From positions 8,651,001 to 8,715,000 of the forward strand of contig NZ_LT670818.1 of the NCBI RefSeq assembly GCF_900129505.1: 64,000 bases of DNA. Direction: 5' to 3'. Within the stretch, counting starts at the first letter, position 1, and every line of letters starts with the position of its first letter. A model generated the notes under the pieces. The model made no database searches, was not told the origin of the DNA, and worked only from the letters and a program-made list of their open reading frames with translations. The translations under genes were made by a program, and so were the position numbers. Below are positions 54,601-63,327 of this stretch, one piece after another. This stretch comes from Bradyrhizobium erythrophlei. Its GTDB lineage: Bacteria > Pseudomonadota > Alphaproteobacteria > Rhizobiales > Xanthobacteraceae.

Positions 54601-57063
54601 ATGGGGGGTCGGGCGTGTTTTCCAGTTCGCAGCGTTGGTGGGCGTATCTTGAAAAAAGTGGTCGAACCGCTTTCGCGCCTGCGTTCAGGGTTGGCTGGAG
54701 CGCTCGTAATATTCCTGTCATCGTTCCTGCTTACAGCCTGCATCCTCACCGGCGATCAGTCTGTCGAAGGCAATCCCAAGGATCCCCGCGCGCAGGGTAT
54801 CGTCGACAGGGTCCGCTCAATCGATTTGATGCCACGCGAGACAGCCGATGCCGGCAGTACCGGCGTCGCGCAGCCGACGTCGTCGCGCCCTGCGGTCTAT
54901 CTCAGCGACGGCACCACACCGCCGGGCTCGACCGCGATCGAACGCGAGGATACCGGTTCCGGCAGCGGCTATGACCTCAACTTCGAAAACGCGCCGGTCG
55001 CGACGGTGGCAAAGGTCATCCTTGGTGACGTACTTGGCGCCGGTTATACCATCGACCCCCGCGTGCAGGGCACGGTGACGCTGGCGTCGGTTCGTCCGGT
55101 GGCGAAGGCGGATGCGCTCTACGTGCTAGAAAACGCCTTGCGGATGTCCGGCGTGGCGCTGGTGCGCGATCGCACCGGTTACCGCCTGCTGCCGGCCAAC
55201 GAAGCCGGTCCCGGCGGCATCGATCGGGCGGCTTCGGCCGAACCCGGCCAGGGCATCAGCGTCGTGCCGCTGCGCTACGTCTCCGCGCAGACCGTCTTCA
55301 AGCTGCTGGACGCATTCGGCGTCAAGGCCACCACGCTGCGGCCGGACAACGGACGCAATACGCTGATCGTCACCGGCAGCGGCTCCGACCGCGCTTCCGC
55401 CATCGACACCATCCTGAGCTTCGATGCCGACTGGATGCGGGGGCAATCGGTCGGCATCTTCCCGGTGCACAACTCCGCGCCCGAGCCGGTGATTTCCGAG
55501 ATCGAGAAGATCATGGATTCCGGCGAAGGCGGCCTCAGCCAGAATGTCATCAAGTTCCAGCCGATCGGCCGGCTCAATTCCATCCTGGTGGTCAGCCAGA
55601 AGCCGGAATATCTCAAGCGCGCCCAGACCTGGATCGCGCGGCTGGACAAGTCGGATACCGAAGGCTTCAATCTGAAGTCCTATCCGTTGCGCTACGGCAG
55701 CGCCAAGCCAGTCACCGCGCTGCTCAATGAAATGCTGACCGGTCGTAGCGCCGCGAGCGAAACCAACCTCGACAGCGCATCGAGCCAGATTTCACCCGGC
55801 GCCGGAGTTTCGATCTCCTCCTCCTCCCCCTCCTCCTCACTCAGCAACAGTCCGATGGCGCAATTGAGCGCGCTGCCGACGGCGGCCTCGGGTGCCGCGC
55901 CGCCCGGCTCCGCGCCGTCGCTGAACGTTCGCGCCGCGCCTTCCCCCACCTCAGGCAATTCGAGCAATCAAGATAATTCATCGGGTGGCCTGCTCGGTTC
56001 GGGCGGCAAGCCGGGCAACGGTATCCTGCCCAATATCCGGATCACGGCAGACGTCACCAACAACGCGGTGCTGGTCTACGCCAACGGGGAATCGCAGCGC
56101 GTGGTCGAGCAGACCATCCACCAGATCGACCGGCCGCAGCGCCAGATCGCGATCGAGGCGACCATCGCCGAAGTGACGCTGAACGATCAGTTGAACTACG
56201 GCGTGCAATATTTCCTGGCGAGCCAGAAGGGCTCGATTTCCCAAGTGTTTCCCGGCGTCACCCCCAGCAGTACCGCGATCGGGTCCGCGACCACGACCAC
56301 GACTGCGACCACGACCGGCACCACCACCCCCACCACAGCGATCGAGCCCGCCAGCAACGCGGTCAACGCCGCCGCTGGTGCGTTGCTCGGACGCGTGCTC
56401 CCCGGGTTCAATCTTTTGATCGGATCGGAGAACTCGCCGCGGGTCATTCTCGACGCGCTGCACGGCGTCACCGACGTCAAGGTTCTCTCCAATCCGTCGC
56501 TGGTGGTGCTCGACAACCAGCCGGCGACCCTGCAGGTCGGCGATCAGGTGCCGTTCTCGACCGGCAGCGCGACGGTGCTGACCGCCAACAACACCGTGGT
56601 CAACACCATCGACTACAAGAATACCGGCATCATCCTTCGCGTGTTGCCGCGCGCCAATGCCAACGGCAATGTCGTGCTCGACATCGAGCAGGAAATCTCG
56701 AGCGTGGCGGCAGGGAGCGCGGGCTCGCTGACGCCGACGATATCGCAGCGGCGCGTCAAGAGCTCGGTCGCGGTCACGAGCGGCCAGACCGTACTGCTCG
56801 CCGGACTCATCAGCGAATCCGAAAACAAGCAGCGGCAAGGCATTCCCTTGCTGGATTCGATTCCTGGCGTCGGCGATGCTTTCGCGCATCAGACCACTGC
56901 GCGGGCGCGAACCGAACTGATCCTGTTCATCCGGCCGACGGTGATCAGGGACGCCGTCGACGCGCACGTCATCGCGGAGGAAATGCGCAGCAAGATGAAC
57001 GGCCGGCTGGTCGGCACAAGCCTGCCGGTCGTGGTGGTCGATCCGCCGAAGGCCACGCGCTGA
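54601..57063 (+). CDS. gspD: Type II secretion outer-membrane secretin D
   Basis: About 820 residues. Signal peptide with lipobox-like LLTAC (a probable lipoprotein secretin), N0 domain (YDLNFENAPVATVAKVILGDVLG), N1-N3 repeats and a secretin domain with QVGDQVPFSTGSATV and LLAGLISESENKQRQGIPLLDSIPG. Two low-complexity inserts occur: a Ser/Pro-rich one about residues 400-460 and a Thr-rich one about 565-590. Starts: ATG 54601 used; TTG 54649 (LKKVVEPL) gives a more normal signal-peptide length. No clear ribosome site decides it. Divergent from gspE. Confidence 0.93.
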   Translation: MGGRACFPVRSVGGRILKKVVEPLSRLRSGLAGALVIFLSSFLLTACILTGDQSVEGNPKDPRAQGIVDRVRSIDLMPRETADAGSTGVAQPTSSRPAVYLSDGTTPPGSTAIEREDTGSGSGYDLNFENAPVATVAKVILGDVLGAGYTIDPRVQGTVTLASVRPVAKADALYVLENALRMSGVALVRDRTGYRLLPANEAGPGGIDRAASAEPGQGISVVPLRYVSAQTVFKLLDAFGVKATTLRPDNGRNTLIVTGSGSDRASAIDTILSFDADWMRGQSVGIFPVHNSAPEPVISEIEKIMDSGEGGLSQNVIKFQPIGRLNSILVVSQKPEYLKRAQTWIARLDKSDTEGFNLKSYPLRYGSAKPVTALLNEMLTGRSAASETNLDSASSQISPGAGVSISSSSPSSSLSNSPMAQLSALPTAASGAAPPGSAPSLNVRAAPSPTSGNSSNQDNSSGGLLGSGGKPGNGILPNIRITADVTNNAVLVYANGESQRVVEQTIHQIDRPQRQIAIEATIAEVTLNDQLNYGVQYFLASQKGSISQVFPGVTPSSTAIGSATTTTTATTTGTTTPTTAIEPASNAVNAAAGALLGRVLPGFNLLIGSENSPRVILDALHGVTDVKVLSNPSLVVLDNQPATLQVGDQVPFSTGSATVLTANNTVVNTIDYKNTGIILRVLPRANANGNVVLDIEQEISSVAAGSAGSLTPTISQRRVKSSVAVTSGQTVLLAGLISESENKQRQGIPLLDSIPGVGDAFAHQTTARARTELILFIRPTVIRDAVDAHVIAEEMRSKMNGRLVGTSLPVVVVDPPKATR

Positions 57064-57641
57064 GCTACGTCAACCATCGACCGGTCTGGCAAGTCGCTCT
57101 CGGCCTCGCGCTCGCGGCGGCGGCGACGGCTGCCAGTGTTTTCGCCGCTCCCGGCCCCGATGGGCTGTTCGGGGCTTTGCTGGCAGTCCTGATGCTCGCC
57201 ATCGCCGTCATCGACTCCGAACGCTACGTCATTCCCAACGAACTAAGCGGCGCAGCACTGGTGCTGGCGCTGTTGCGCGCCGGCCTGGTCGGACCGGAGG
57301 CGGATTGGCATGCCGTGATCTGGGCGGCCTTCAGGGCCGTCGCGATTACGCTACCCTTGATTCTGCTCATGACCGGATACCGGCGCTGGCGCGGCCGCGA
57401 CGGGCTGGGACTCGGCGACATCAAGCTCGCTGCGGTCGCAGGCGCGTGGCTCGGCTTCGCCACGATCTTCGCGGTGATCGAACTCGCCGCGCTCTCGGCC
57501 CTCGCGGCTTATGCCGTCATCGCCTATTGGCGCAAGCGGCCGCTGCGAGCCACCGCATTTCTTCCGTTCGGGGCGTTCCTCGCGCCGGCGATCTGGATCG
57601 GCTGGCTGGCCGAGGCGCTGTTGAGCCCGGGCGCGTACTGA
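57060..57641 (+). CDS. gspO: Prepilin peptidase (A24 type, short)
   Basis: Aspartic peptidase/methylase-less prepilin peptidase of the TadV/CpaA size class. The catalytic Asp residues are in IDSERYVIPNELSG and GLGDIKLAAVAG. It would cleave the G^FTLxE leaders of GspG-K. The hydrophobic N-terminus (VALGLALAAAATAASVF) lies upstream of the first canonical start (TTG at 57177) and reads in frame back to a CTG at 57060 that overlaps the gspD stop, so the real start may be CTG; 57177 is the conservative choice. Confidence 0.85.
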   Translation: MSYVNHRPVWQVALGLALAAAATAASVFAAPGPDGLFGALLAVLMLAIAVIDSERYVIPNELSGAALVLALLRAGLVGPEADWHAVIWAAFRAVAITLPLILLMTGYRRWRGRDGLGLGDIKLAAVAGAWLGFATIFAVIELAALSALAAYAVIAYWRKRPLRATAFLPFGAFLAPAIWIGWLAEALLSPGAY

Positions 57642-57858
57642 CATGTCGAGCTTGATTGGCGCGGATTGCCCGGTGTCCGCTATTTTCGCGATAGCGTCCA
57701 AATTCTGCAGCGCAACGAAAAATGTCGCGATGTGCCAGGAACGGGCGTTGGCTCGCAATCAGTGGGGCGAAAAGCGGAAATGATTTCAGGGCGCCACTCC
57801 GCCGCTGGTTGATGATGCAGCCGTGGGAAACTGCAGCCTCGAATGTGAAGAAGCCAAA

Positions 57859-58434
57859 TCAGTGCTCGCGGCTCGGCGCCCATTCGAGCGCTCGCAGGCG
57901 CGCCCGCGCAAGTTCGCCGCGCGTCATCTTGGTGGTCACGGCATCGCGGATCCGGACGCGCGCTTCGCGGGCGCGGCGCGGCGCGGCGGCGGCGGAAAGA
58001 TTGAGCCACTTGCTGGCCTCGATGATGTTCCGCGGCACCCCAAAACCCTTGTCGTAGAGCAGGCCGAGCGAATATTGCGCGCCGCTGTCGCCCTGCTCCG
58101 CGGCGCGACGGTACCACATCGCGGCTTCCGTATAATTCTGCGGCACGCCACGCCCGGTTTCAAACATGAAACCCAAATAGGATTGCGCGGCGGCAACGCC
58201 CTGCTCAGCCAGTGGAATCAGGATATGCGACGCCGACACATAGTCCTGCCGGTTCAAGGCGGAGACGCCCTGGCGAACGGATTGGGCGTCGGCAAGGCCC
58301 GCGGTCGACAGCGCCAGCAGCGCTGCGCCAAAGGCAACGCGCAGCATCCTGATCAGGCATGCGGCTGTTGGCCTGCGTGCGAGCAAGGCCATTCGCGCAT
58401 CAAAATTTGCCGTCCGGGCCCAGCTCACGCTCAT
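57859..58434 (-). CDS. Sel1-repeat (SEL1-like) exported protein
   Basis: 191 residues: a signal-type N-terminus (MLRVAFGAALLALSTAGLADAQS within the first 51), then Sel1/TPR-like repeats (AAAQSYLGFMFETGRGVPQNYTEAAMWYRRAAEQGD, GAQYSLGLLYDKGFGVPRNIIEASKWLNLSAAA). Such proteins scaffold periplasmic interactions. GGCAGGA lies 6 bases before the ATG at 58434, favouring it over the ATG at 58347. No direct link to the T2SS is shown. Confidence 0.85.
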   Translation of the reverse strand: MSVSWARTANFDARMALLARRPTAACLIRMLRVAFGAALLALSTAGLADAQSVRQGVSALNRQDYVSASHILIPLAEQGVAAAQSYLGFMFETGRGVPQNYTEAAMWYRRAAEQGDSGAQYSLGLLYDKGFGVPRNIIEASKWLNLSAAAAPRRAREARVRIRDAVTTKMTRGELARARLRALEWAPSREH

Positions 58435-58645
58435 CTCGTATCCTGCCGTCGATCACGCGCACACTAATACTGCAGTCCGGAAATATCCATACCCGCGCGG
58501 CGCCGCCGGCGCGCGAGCGCGCCGACCGCCCGGCGCAAAAAACTGCTTTGCCATGATCGAACGAGACTAGTCACGCTCTCCGAGCCAAGATACCTGTCTG
58601 TCATCAATGTGACGCAACCGCATCGCACTAACGGAGTATCCTGAG

Positions 58646-59839
58646 ATGGCATTTCCGAGGGCATCTTCGGCCCTGTCCCGCTTCACCGTGCTCGATCTCA
58701 CCCGTGTCCGCTCCGGGCCGACCTGCGTGCGACAGCTCGCGGACTGGGGCGCCAACGTCATCAAGATCGACGCCCTGACGGAGGACGCCGGCGGCGAGCA
58801 GCCGGGCGGCCCGCGCCAAGGTTCGGACTTTCAGAACCTGCACCGCAACAAGCGCGCGATGACGCTCAATCTGAAGGATCCCCGAGGGGTCGACGTGTTC
58901 CGGCGGCTGGTGGAGAAGGCCGACGTCGTGGTCGAAAACTTCCGCCCGGACGTGAAAGCGCGGCTCGGCATCGATTACGATGCCTTGCGCAAGATCAATC
59001 CGCGCCTCGTCTATGGCAGCATCTCCGGATTCGGCCAGGATGGCCCCTATCACAAACGTCCCGGCTTCGATCAGATCGCGCAAGGCATGGGCGGGCTGAT
59101 GTCGATCACGGGCGCGCCGGGAGAAGGCCCGATGCGGGTCGGCATTCCCGTCGCCGACCTCACCGCGGGCTTGTTCTGCGCGATCGGAATTCTCACCGCG
59201 CTCTTGGAGCGCGATGTCTCGGGCGAAGGCCAGTGGGTGCAGACCTCGCTGCTGCAGGCGCAGATCTTCATGCTGGATTTCCAGGCCGCGCGCTGGCTGA
59301 TGGAAAAGGACGTCGCCAAGCAGGCCGGCAACAACCATCCGACCAGCATTCCGACCGGCGTGTTCAGGACCTCCGACGGTTATATCAATATCGCGACCAC
59401 GGGCGGGCGGATCTGGGAACGCTGCGCGCAGGCGATCGGCGCGCCCGAACTCGCCGCCAATCCCGACTACGCCACCGCACCCGCGCGTTCCAAAAACCGC
59501 GACGCGCTCAACGCGGAGATCAACAAGCACACCGAGCAGAAATCGACCGAGACCTGGGTCGACGAACTCAACGCCGCCGGTGTCCCCTGCGGGCCGATCT
59601 ATTCGATCGACCAGATGTTCGAGGACGCGCAAGTCAAGCATCTCGGCATCGCCCAGGATGTGCCGAACGCCGAAAGCCGCCACATCCGCCTGGTCGGCCA
59701 GCCGGTAAAACTGTCGCGAACCCCAAGCAGCATGGCGGCGCGGCCGCCGGAGTTCGGCGAGCAGACCGACGAGGTGCTCGCCGAGTTCGGCTTCGACGCG
59801 AAGGAGATCGCGGGACTGCGGCAGGCGAAGGTGGTGTGA
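58646..59839 (+). CDS. CaiB/BaiF family CoA-transferase
   Basis: 397 residues of class III CoA-transferase: FTVLDLTRVRSGPTCVRQLADWGANVIKI, GSDFQNLHRNKRAMTLNL, VENFRP, SISGFGQDGPY and the catalytic Asp in VGIPVADLTAGL (about D171). It moves CoA between carboxylic acids; substrate unknown. A strong terminator follows at 59881. The nearby tct genes transport carboxylates, a possible functional link (inference). Confidence 0.92.
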   Translation: MAFPRASSALSRFTVLDLTRVRSGPTCVRQLADWGANVIKIDALTEDAGGEQPGGPRQGSDFQNLHRNKRAMTLNLKDPRGVDVFRRLVEKADVVVENFRPDVKARLGIDYDALRKINPRLVYGSISGFGQDGPYHKRPGFDQIAQGMGGLMSITGAPGEGPMRVGIPVADLTAGLFCAIGILTALLERDVSGEGQWVQTSLLQAQIFMLDFQAARWLMEKDVAKQAGNNHPTSIPTGVFRTSDGYINIATTGGRIWERCAQAIGAPELAANPDYATAPARSKNRDALNAEINKHTEQKSTETWVDELNAAGVPCGPIYSIDQMFEDAQVKHLGIAQDVPNAESRHIRLVGQPVKLSRTPSSMAARPPEFGEQTDEVLAEFGFDAKEIAGLRQAKVV

Positions 59840-59880
59840 CGAAAGCCGGCTGGGCCCCACTCAGGGGACGCAAAAATGCA

Positions 59881-59907
59881 AAAAGCCCGGCACAAGGCCG
59901 GGCTTTT
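59881..59907. terminator. Bidirectional intrinsic terminator
   Basis: AAAAGCCCGGC / GCCGGGCTTTT, perfect 11-bp stem, 5-base loop. It serves the CoA-transferase gene on plus and the convergent porin gene on minus. Confidence 0.9.
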
Positions 59908-59928
59908 GAATTTCCGAGAACTGGAGGC

Positions 59929-60796
59929 TCAGTATTTCGCGACCACCGGTCCGGCAGTGAATTGGTAGTTGATGCCGGCGCGGACGATCTGGTCATGGAA
60001 GCTGACGTCGATGTCGTTCCCGGTTCCGCGAAAATACGTCTTGGTGCCGAAATCGACATACAGATATTCGAGTTTTGCCGACCAGTTCTGGCTGAACTTC
60101 TTTTCCAGGCCCACACCGGCCGTCCAGCCGACCCGGGTCTGACTTTCCGACAGCGACGCCCCCACCAGCGTAACGGGACCCCCAACGGGAATCGTTCCAG
60201 CGGTGCCAGGGCCGAACAGCTGAGCCGTCAGCGTCCCCTGGGTCGTATACTTCACTTCACCGACCGCAAGACCGCCGGTTGCGTAGAGCAGCAAGCTCGG
60301 ATCGGCGAGGAAGCCAGCTCTGCCCCTGAACGTGGCAAACCAGGGGAGTTTGGTTTCGTTGCTGAGCGAGGCGGAGGCCAGAACATTGAAATCGTTACCC
60401 GGAGTGGGGAACCTGATCGAGCCAAGAAAGTCGTTGCTGCTGCCGCGTTCGCCAGTCCACTGGCCGTCCGCTTCGAGGCCGAGCACCCAATTGCGATCCA
60501 CCTGCCAGTTATAGCCAATCTGACCTCCGAAGAGGCCACCATTGACGTTTTGTTTGACGGTCGCAGAGGCATTTGCAGGAAATGGCGCACCGATCAAAGC
60601 CGTTTCGCTGGCCCGGCCCCAGCTATAGCCACCATTGAGACCCACGTAAAATCCGGTCCAATTGTAGCCGGGCTCGGCTATGACCGGCGCCTTAGTGTAG
60701 GGCCGCGGCGCCAGATCGGCCGCGAACGCAGCCGTCGAAAGCAGCCGTCGAAAGCAGAGATGCGATCACGACAATCCCGGTGGAAATCGACTTCAT
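59929..60796 (-). pseudogene. Small outer-membrane beta-barrel (Omp25/31-like porin), disrupted signal peptide
   Basis: The ATG at 60796 opens a signal peptide (MKSISTGIVVIASLLSTAAF). A 13-bp tandem duplication (60728-60753) then shifts the frame, giving a stop after 34 residues. Removing one copy gives AAFAADLAPRPYTKAPVIAE and joins the barrel frame (GYNWTGFYVGLNGGYSWGRAS to FTAGPVVAKY at 59929). Length with repair is about 285 residues, typical for the family in rhizobia. As written the main frame can start only at an internal codon near 60645, without a signal peptide. Confidence 0.8.
60728..60753. repeat. 13-bp tandem duplication in the porin signal-peptide region
   Basis: GCAGCCGTCGAAA occurs twice in a row (60728-60740, 60741-60753) followed by a partial GCAG. 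Thirteen is not a multiple of three, so it shifts the frame. Confidence 0.95.
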
Positions 60797-60966
60797 AAAA
60801 ATGGTCCTCGGATGAATCAACTGACGGAAACATACGGATACAAAACGCCCAAGTCTGTCGCGCGAGGGCCACAGTCGGCGGTAATCCGATCTGGCTCGCT
60901 CTTGGAGCGAATATTCAATAGACGAGACAAGCCTTTGATAACACAATATATTACACAGTCGAACGG

Positions 60967-62484
60967 TTAGCCGGCCGTTTTCAGCGGCCGCCACAATCGC
61001 CCCAGGCTGCCGAACGCCTTGTCGATCACCGGCCAGAACAGCAGCAGGATCGCCAGCGTGGTGATGGAGCCGACGAGGCCGTTCGACCAGAACACCTTCA
61101 TGTCGCCACCGGAGCCGATCATCGACAACCGGAACGCATCCTCGGCGCGGTTGCCGAGGACCAGCGCCAGCGTGAACGGCGCGAGCGGAATTTTGATCTT
61201 CTTGAAGACATAGCCGACCACGCCGAATCCCAGCATCAGCCAGATGTCGAACATCGCGTTCTGGATCGCATACGCGCCGATCGCGCAGGACACCACGATC
61301 ATCGGCGCCACCGCGGCGAACGGCACCCGCAGGATCGAGGCGAAGATCGGCACCGTCGTCAGCACCAGTACCAGGCCGACGACATTGCCGAGATACATTG
61401 AGGCGATCAGGCCCCAGACGAAATCCTTGTGCTCGACGAACAGCAGCGGGCCGGGATTGAGCCCCCACACCATGAGACCGCCGAGCAAAATGGCCGCGGT
61501 GCCGGAGCCGGGAATGCCCAGCGCCAGCATCGGCAGCAGTGCCGCGGTGCCGGAGGCGTGGGCCGCCGTTTCCGGCGCGAACACGCCCTCGATGCGGCCC
61601 TTGCCGAAACTCTCGGGATCCTTCGAAAAGCGCTTTGCCAGATTATAGCCCATGAAGGAGGCGGCGATCGCGCCGCCCGGGGTGATGCCGAGCCAGCAGC
61701 CGATGAACGACGACCGCAGCAGCGTCACCCAGTATTTCGGCAGGTCCTTCCAGACCGACAGCACCACGCGCAGGCTGATCTTGGCCGCATGGCCGCGCAG
61801 CGCCAGGCGCTCCTCCATGGTCAAGAGGATTTCGCTGATGCCGAACAGTCCGATCACCGCGACCAGGAAGTTGATGCCGCGCAAGAGGTCGTTGGAGCCG
61901 AACGTCATGCGCAACTGCCCGGACACCGTATCCATGCCGACGCCGGCCAGGAGCAGCCCGAGCGACATCGAAATCAGGGTCTTGTGCTTTTCCTCGCGGC
62001 CAAGGCCGACAAAGGAGCAGAAGGTCAGAAGATAGACCGCGAAGAATTCCGGCGGCCCGAATTTGAGCGCGAACGAGGAGATCAGCGGCGCCAGGAAAGT
62101 GATCAGGAGCACTGCGACCAGCGAGCCGATGAAGGAGGAGGTGAATGCCGCCGTCAGCGCTTCGGCCGCCCGGCCCTGCTGCGCCATCGGATAGCCGTCG
62201 AAAGTGGTCGCGACCGACCACGCCTCACCGGGGATGTTGAACAGGATCGAGGTGATGGCGCCGCCGAACAGCGCGCCCCAGTAGATGCTCGACAGCATCA
62301 CGATCGCGGATGTCGGGTCCATGGTGAAGGTCAGCGGCAGCAGGATCGCAACCCCGTTCGGGCCACCAAGCCCCGGCAGCACGCCGACGAAAATGCCGAG
62401 CACGAGGCCAACCATCATCAACGTGAGGGTTTTCCACGTCATCAGGACGGCGAAGCCGTGAATCAACAGGCCGAAGGCTTCCAT
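60967..62484 (-). CDS. tctA: Tripartite tricarboxylate transporter permease TctA
   Basis: 505 residues with about 12 transmembrane segments and the TctA signatures GVLPGLGGPNGVAILLPLTF, SSIYWGALFGGAITSILFNIPGE and GLGREEKHKT. It is the large membrane subunit of a binding-protein-dependent carboxylate importer. It lies behind tctB on minus, separated by a palindromic repeat. Confidence 0.95.
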   Translation of the reverse strand: MEAFGLLIHGFAVLMTWKTLTLMMVGLVLGIFVGVLPGLGGPNGVAILLPLTFTMDPTSAIVMLSSIYWGALFGGAITSILFNIPGEAWSVATTFDGYPMAQQGRAAEALTAAFTSSFIGSLVAVLLITFLAPLISSFALKFGPPEFFAVYLLTFCSFVGLGREEKHKTLISMSLGLLLAGVGMDTVSGQLRMTFGSNDLLRGINFLVAVIGLFGISEILLTMEERLALRGHAAKISLRVVLSVWKDLPKYWVTLLRSSFIGCWLGITPGGAIAASFMGYNLAKRFSKDPESFGKGRIEGVFAPETAAHASGTAALLPMLALGIPGSGTAAILLGGLMVWGLNPGPLLFVEHKDFVWGLIASMYLGNVVGLVLVLTTVPIFASILRVPFAAVAPMIVVSCAIGAYAIQNAMFDIWLMLGFGVVGYVFKKIKIPLAPFTLALVLGNRAEDAFRLSMIGSGGDMKVFWSNGLVGSITTLAILLLFWPVIDKAFGSLGRLWRPLKTAG

Positions 62485-62503
62485 TACAAAGTCCCAATCA
62501 ATT

Positions 62504-62586
62504 CGTCATTGCGAGGAGCGAAGCGACGAAGCAATCCATACGTGTCCCGGTAGCTTCTGGATTGCTTCGCTGCGCTCGCAATGACG
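62504..62586. repeat. Rhizobial palindromic repeat between tctB and tctA
   Basis: CGTCATTGCGAGGAGCGAAG ... CTTCGCTGCGCTCGCAATGACG: two arms that pair around a loop of about 25 bases. The CGTCATTGCGAG...CTCGCAATGACG type is common in Bradyrhizobium/Rhodopseudomonas intergenic DNA. It could stabilise or attenuate the tctB-tctA transcript. Confidence 0.85.
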
Positions 62587-62598
62587 ATAAGTGAATGA

Positions 62599-63150
62599 CT
62601 AATAGCCGAAGGCCGCTTCCAGCGGTCCCTTCGGCATGATGACGTCGAAAGCGATATCGAAGGTCACGAACATCGCGGCGGTGAAGACGAAAGCGGTGAG
62701 CAGCGATTTCCACCATGCGATGCGTCCAACCATCCGCATGAAGCCGGCGATCAACAGGAAGCTCGCGACATAGAGTCCGAGAAATTGCGTGGCCAGGCAA
62801 AACAGCAGCGTCGGAACGAACACCGCCATGACCCGGCGCGCTTGCGCGCGGGTGACGAAGGTTTCCACCGCCTCGTTGCGCGACAGCCAAGCGGCGACGA
62901 GGCCGTAGAGGCTGGCGCCGGCGAGGATGACCGACAGATAGAACGGGAAATAGCCGGCCTGCGGGCCGGTCGAATCCCAGGAGATGCCGGTGCGCCAGTT
63001 GTCGTAACCGAGCGTGGCGGCGAGCGCGATCAGCAGCAGCGATACCGCGATATCGACGACGCGGACGTCGGTGACGGCGGGCGAGTCGCCTTGCGGCGCG
63101 GTCGGATCGTCGACGACAATTTCAATTTCGGAATCTGACATTAGTGGCAC
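62599..63150 (-). CDS. tctB: Tripartite tricarboxylate transporter TctB
   Basis: 183 residues with four transmembrane segments (LLLIALAATLGYDNW, GYFPFYLSVILAGASLYGL, AVFVPTLLFCLATQFLGLYV, LTAFVFTAAMFVTFDIAF) and an N-terminal cytoplasmic tail. Small membrane subunit of the Tct transporter. Confidence 0.92.
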   Translation of the reverse strand: MPLMSDSEIEIVVDDPTAPQGDSPAVTDVRVVDIAVSLLLIALAATLGYDNWRTGISWDSTGPQAGYFPFYLSVILAGASLYGLVAAWLSRNEAVETFVTRAQARRVMAVFVPTLLFCLATQFLGLYVASFLLIAGFMRMVGRIAWWKSLLTAFVFTAAMFVTFDIAFDVIMPKGPLEAAFGY

Positions 63151-63165
63151 ACCGAGTGGGAGTTC

Positions 63166-63314
63166 TTGACCTCGCCCCGCTTGCGGGGAGAGGTCGGATT
63201 GAACCGGCGATGCGCAGCGTCGTCGGTTCGATCCGGGTGAGGGGGACTCTCGGCGATCTGACCTGGTGGAGAGTCCCCCCGACCCCAGCCCTCTCCCCGC
63301 AAGCGGGGCGAGGG
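63166..63314. repeat. Palindromic repeats between tctC and tctB
   Basis: Two CCTC-type GC hairpins (63170-63193 and 63289-63314, with CCCCGC/GCGGGG arms) flank a further inverted pair, GGGGGACTCTC / GAGAGTCCCCC (63241-63280). A typical rhizobial intergenic repeat. It separates tctC from tctB in the minus-strand operon. Confidence 0.8.
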
Positions 63315-63327
63315 AGAAGGAAGCGCC

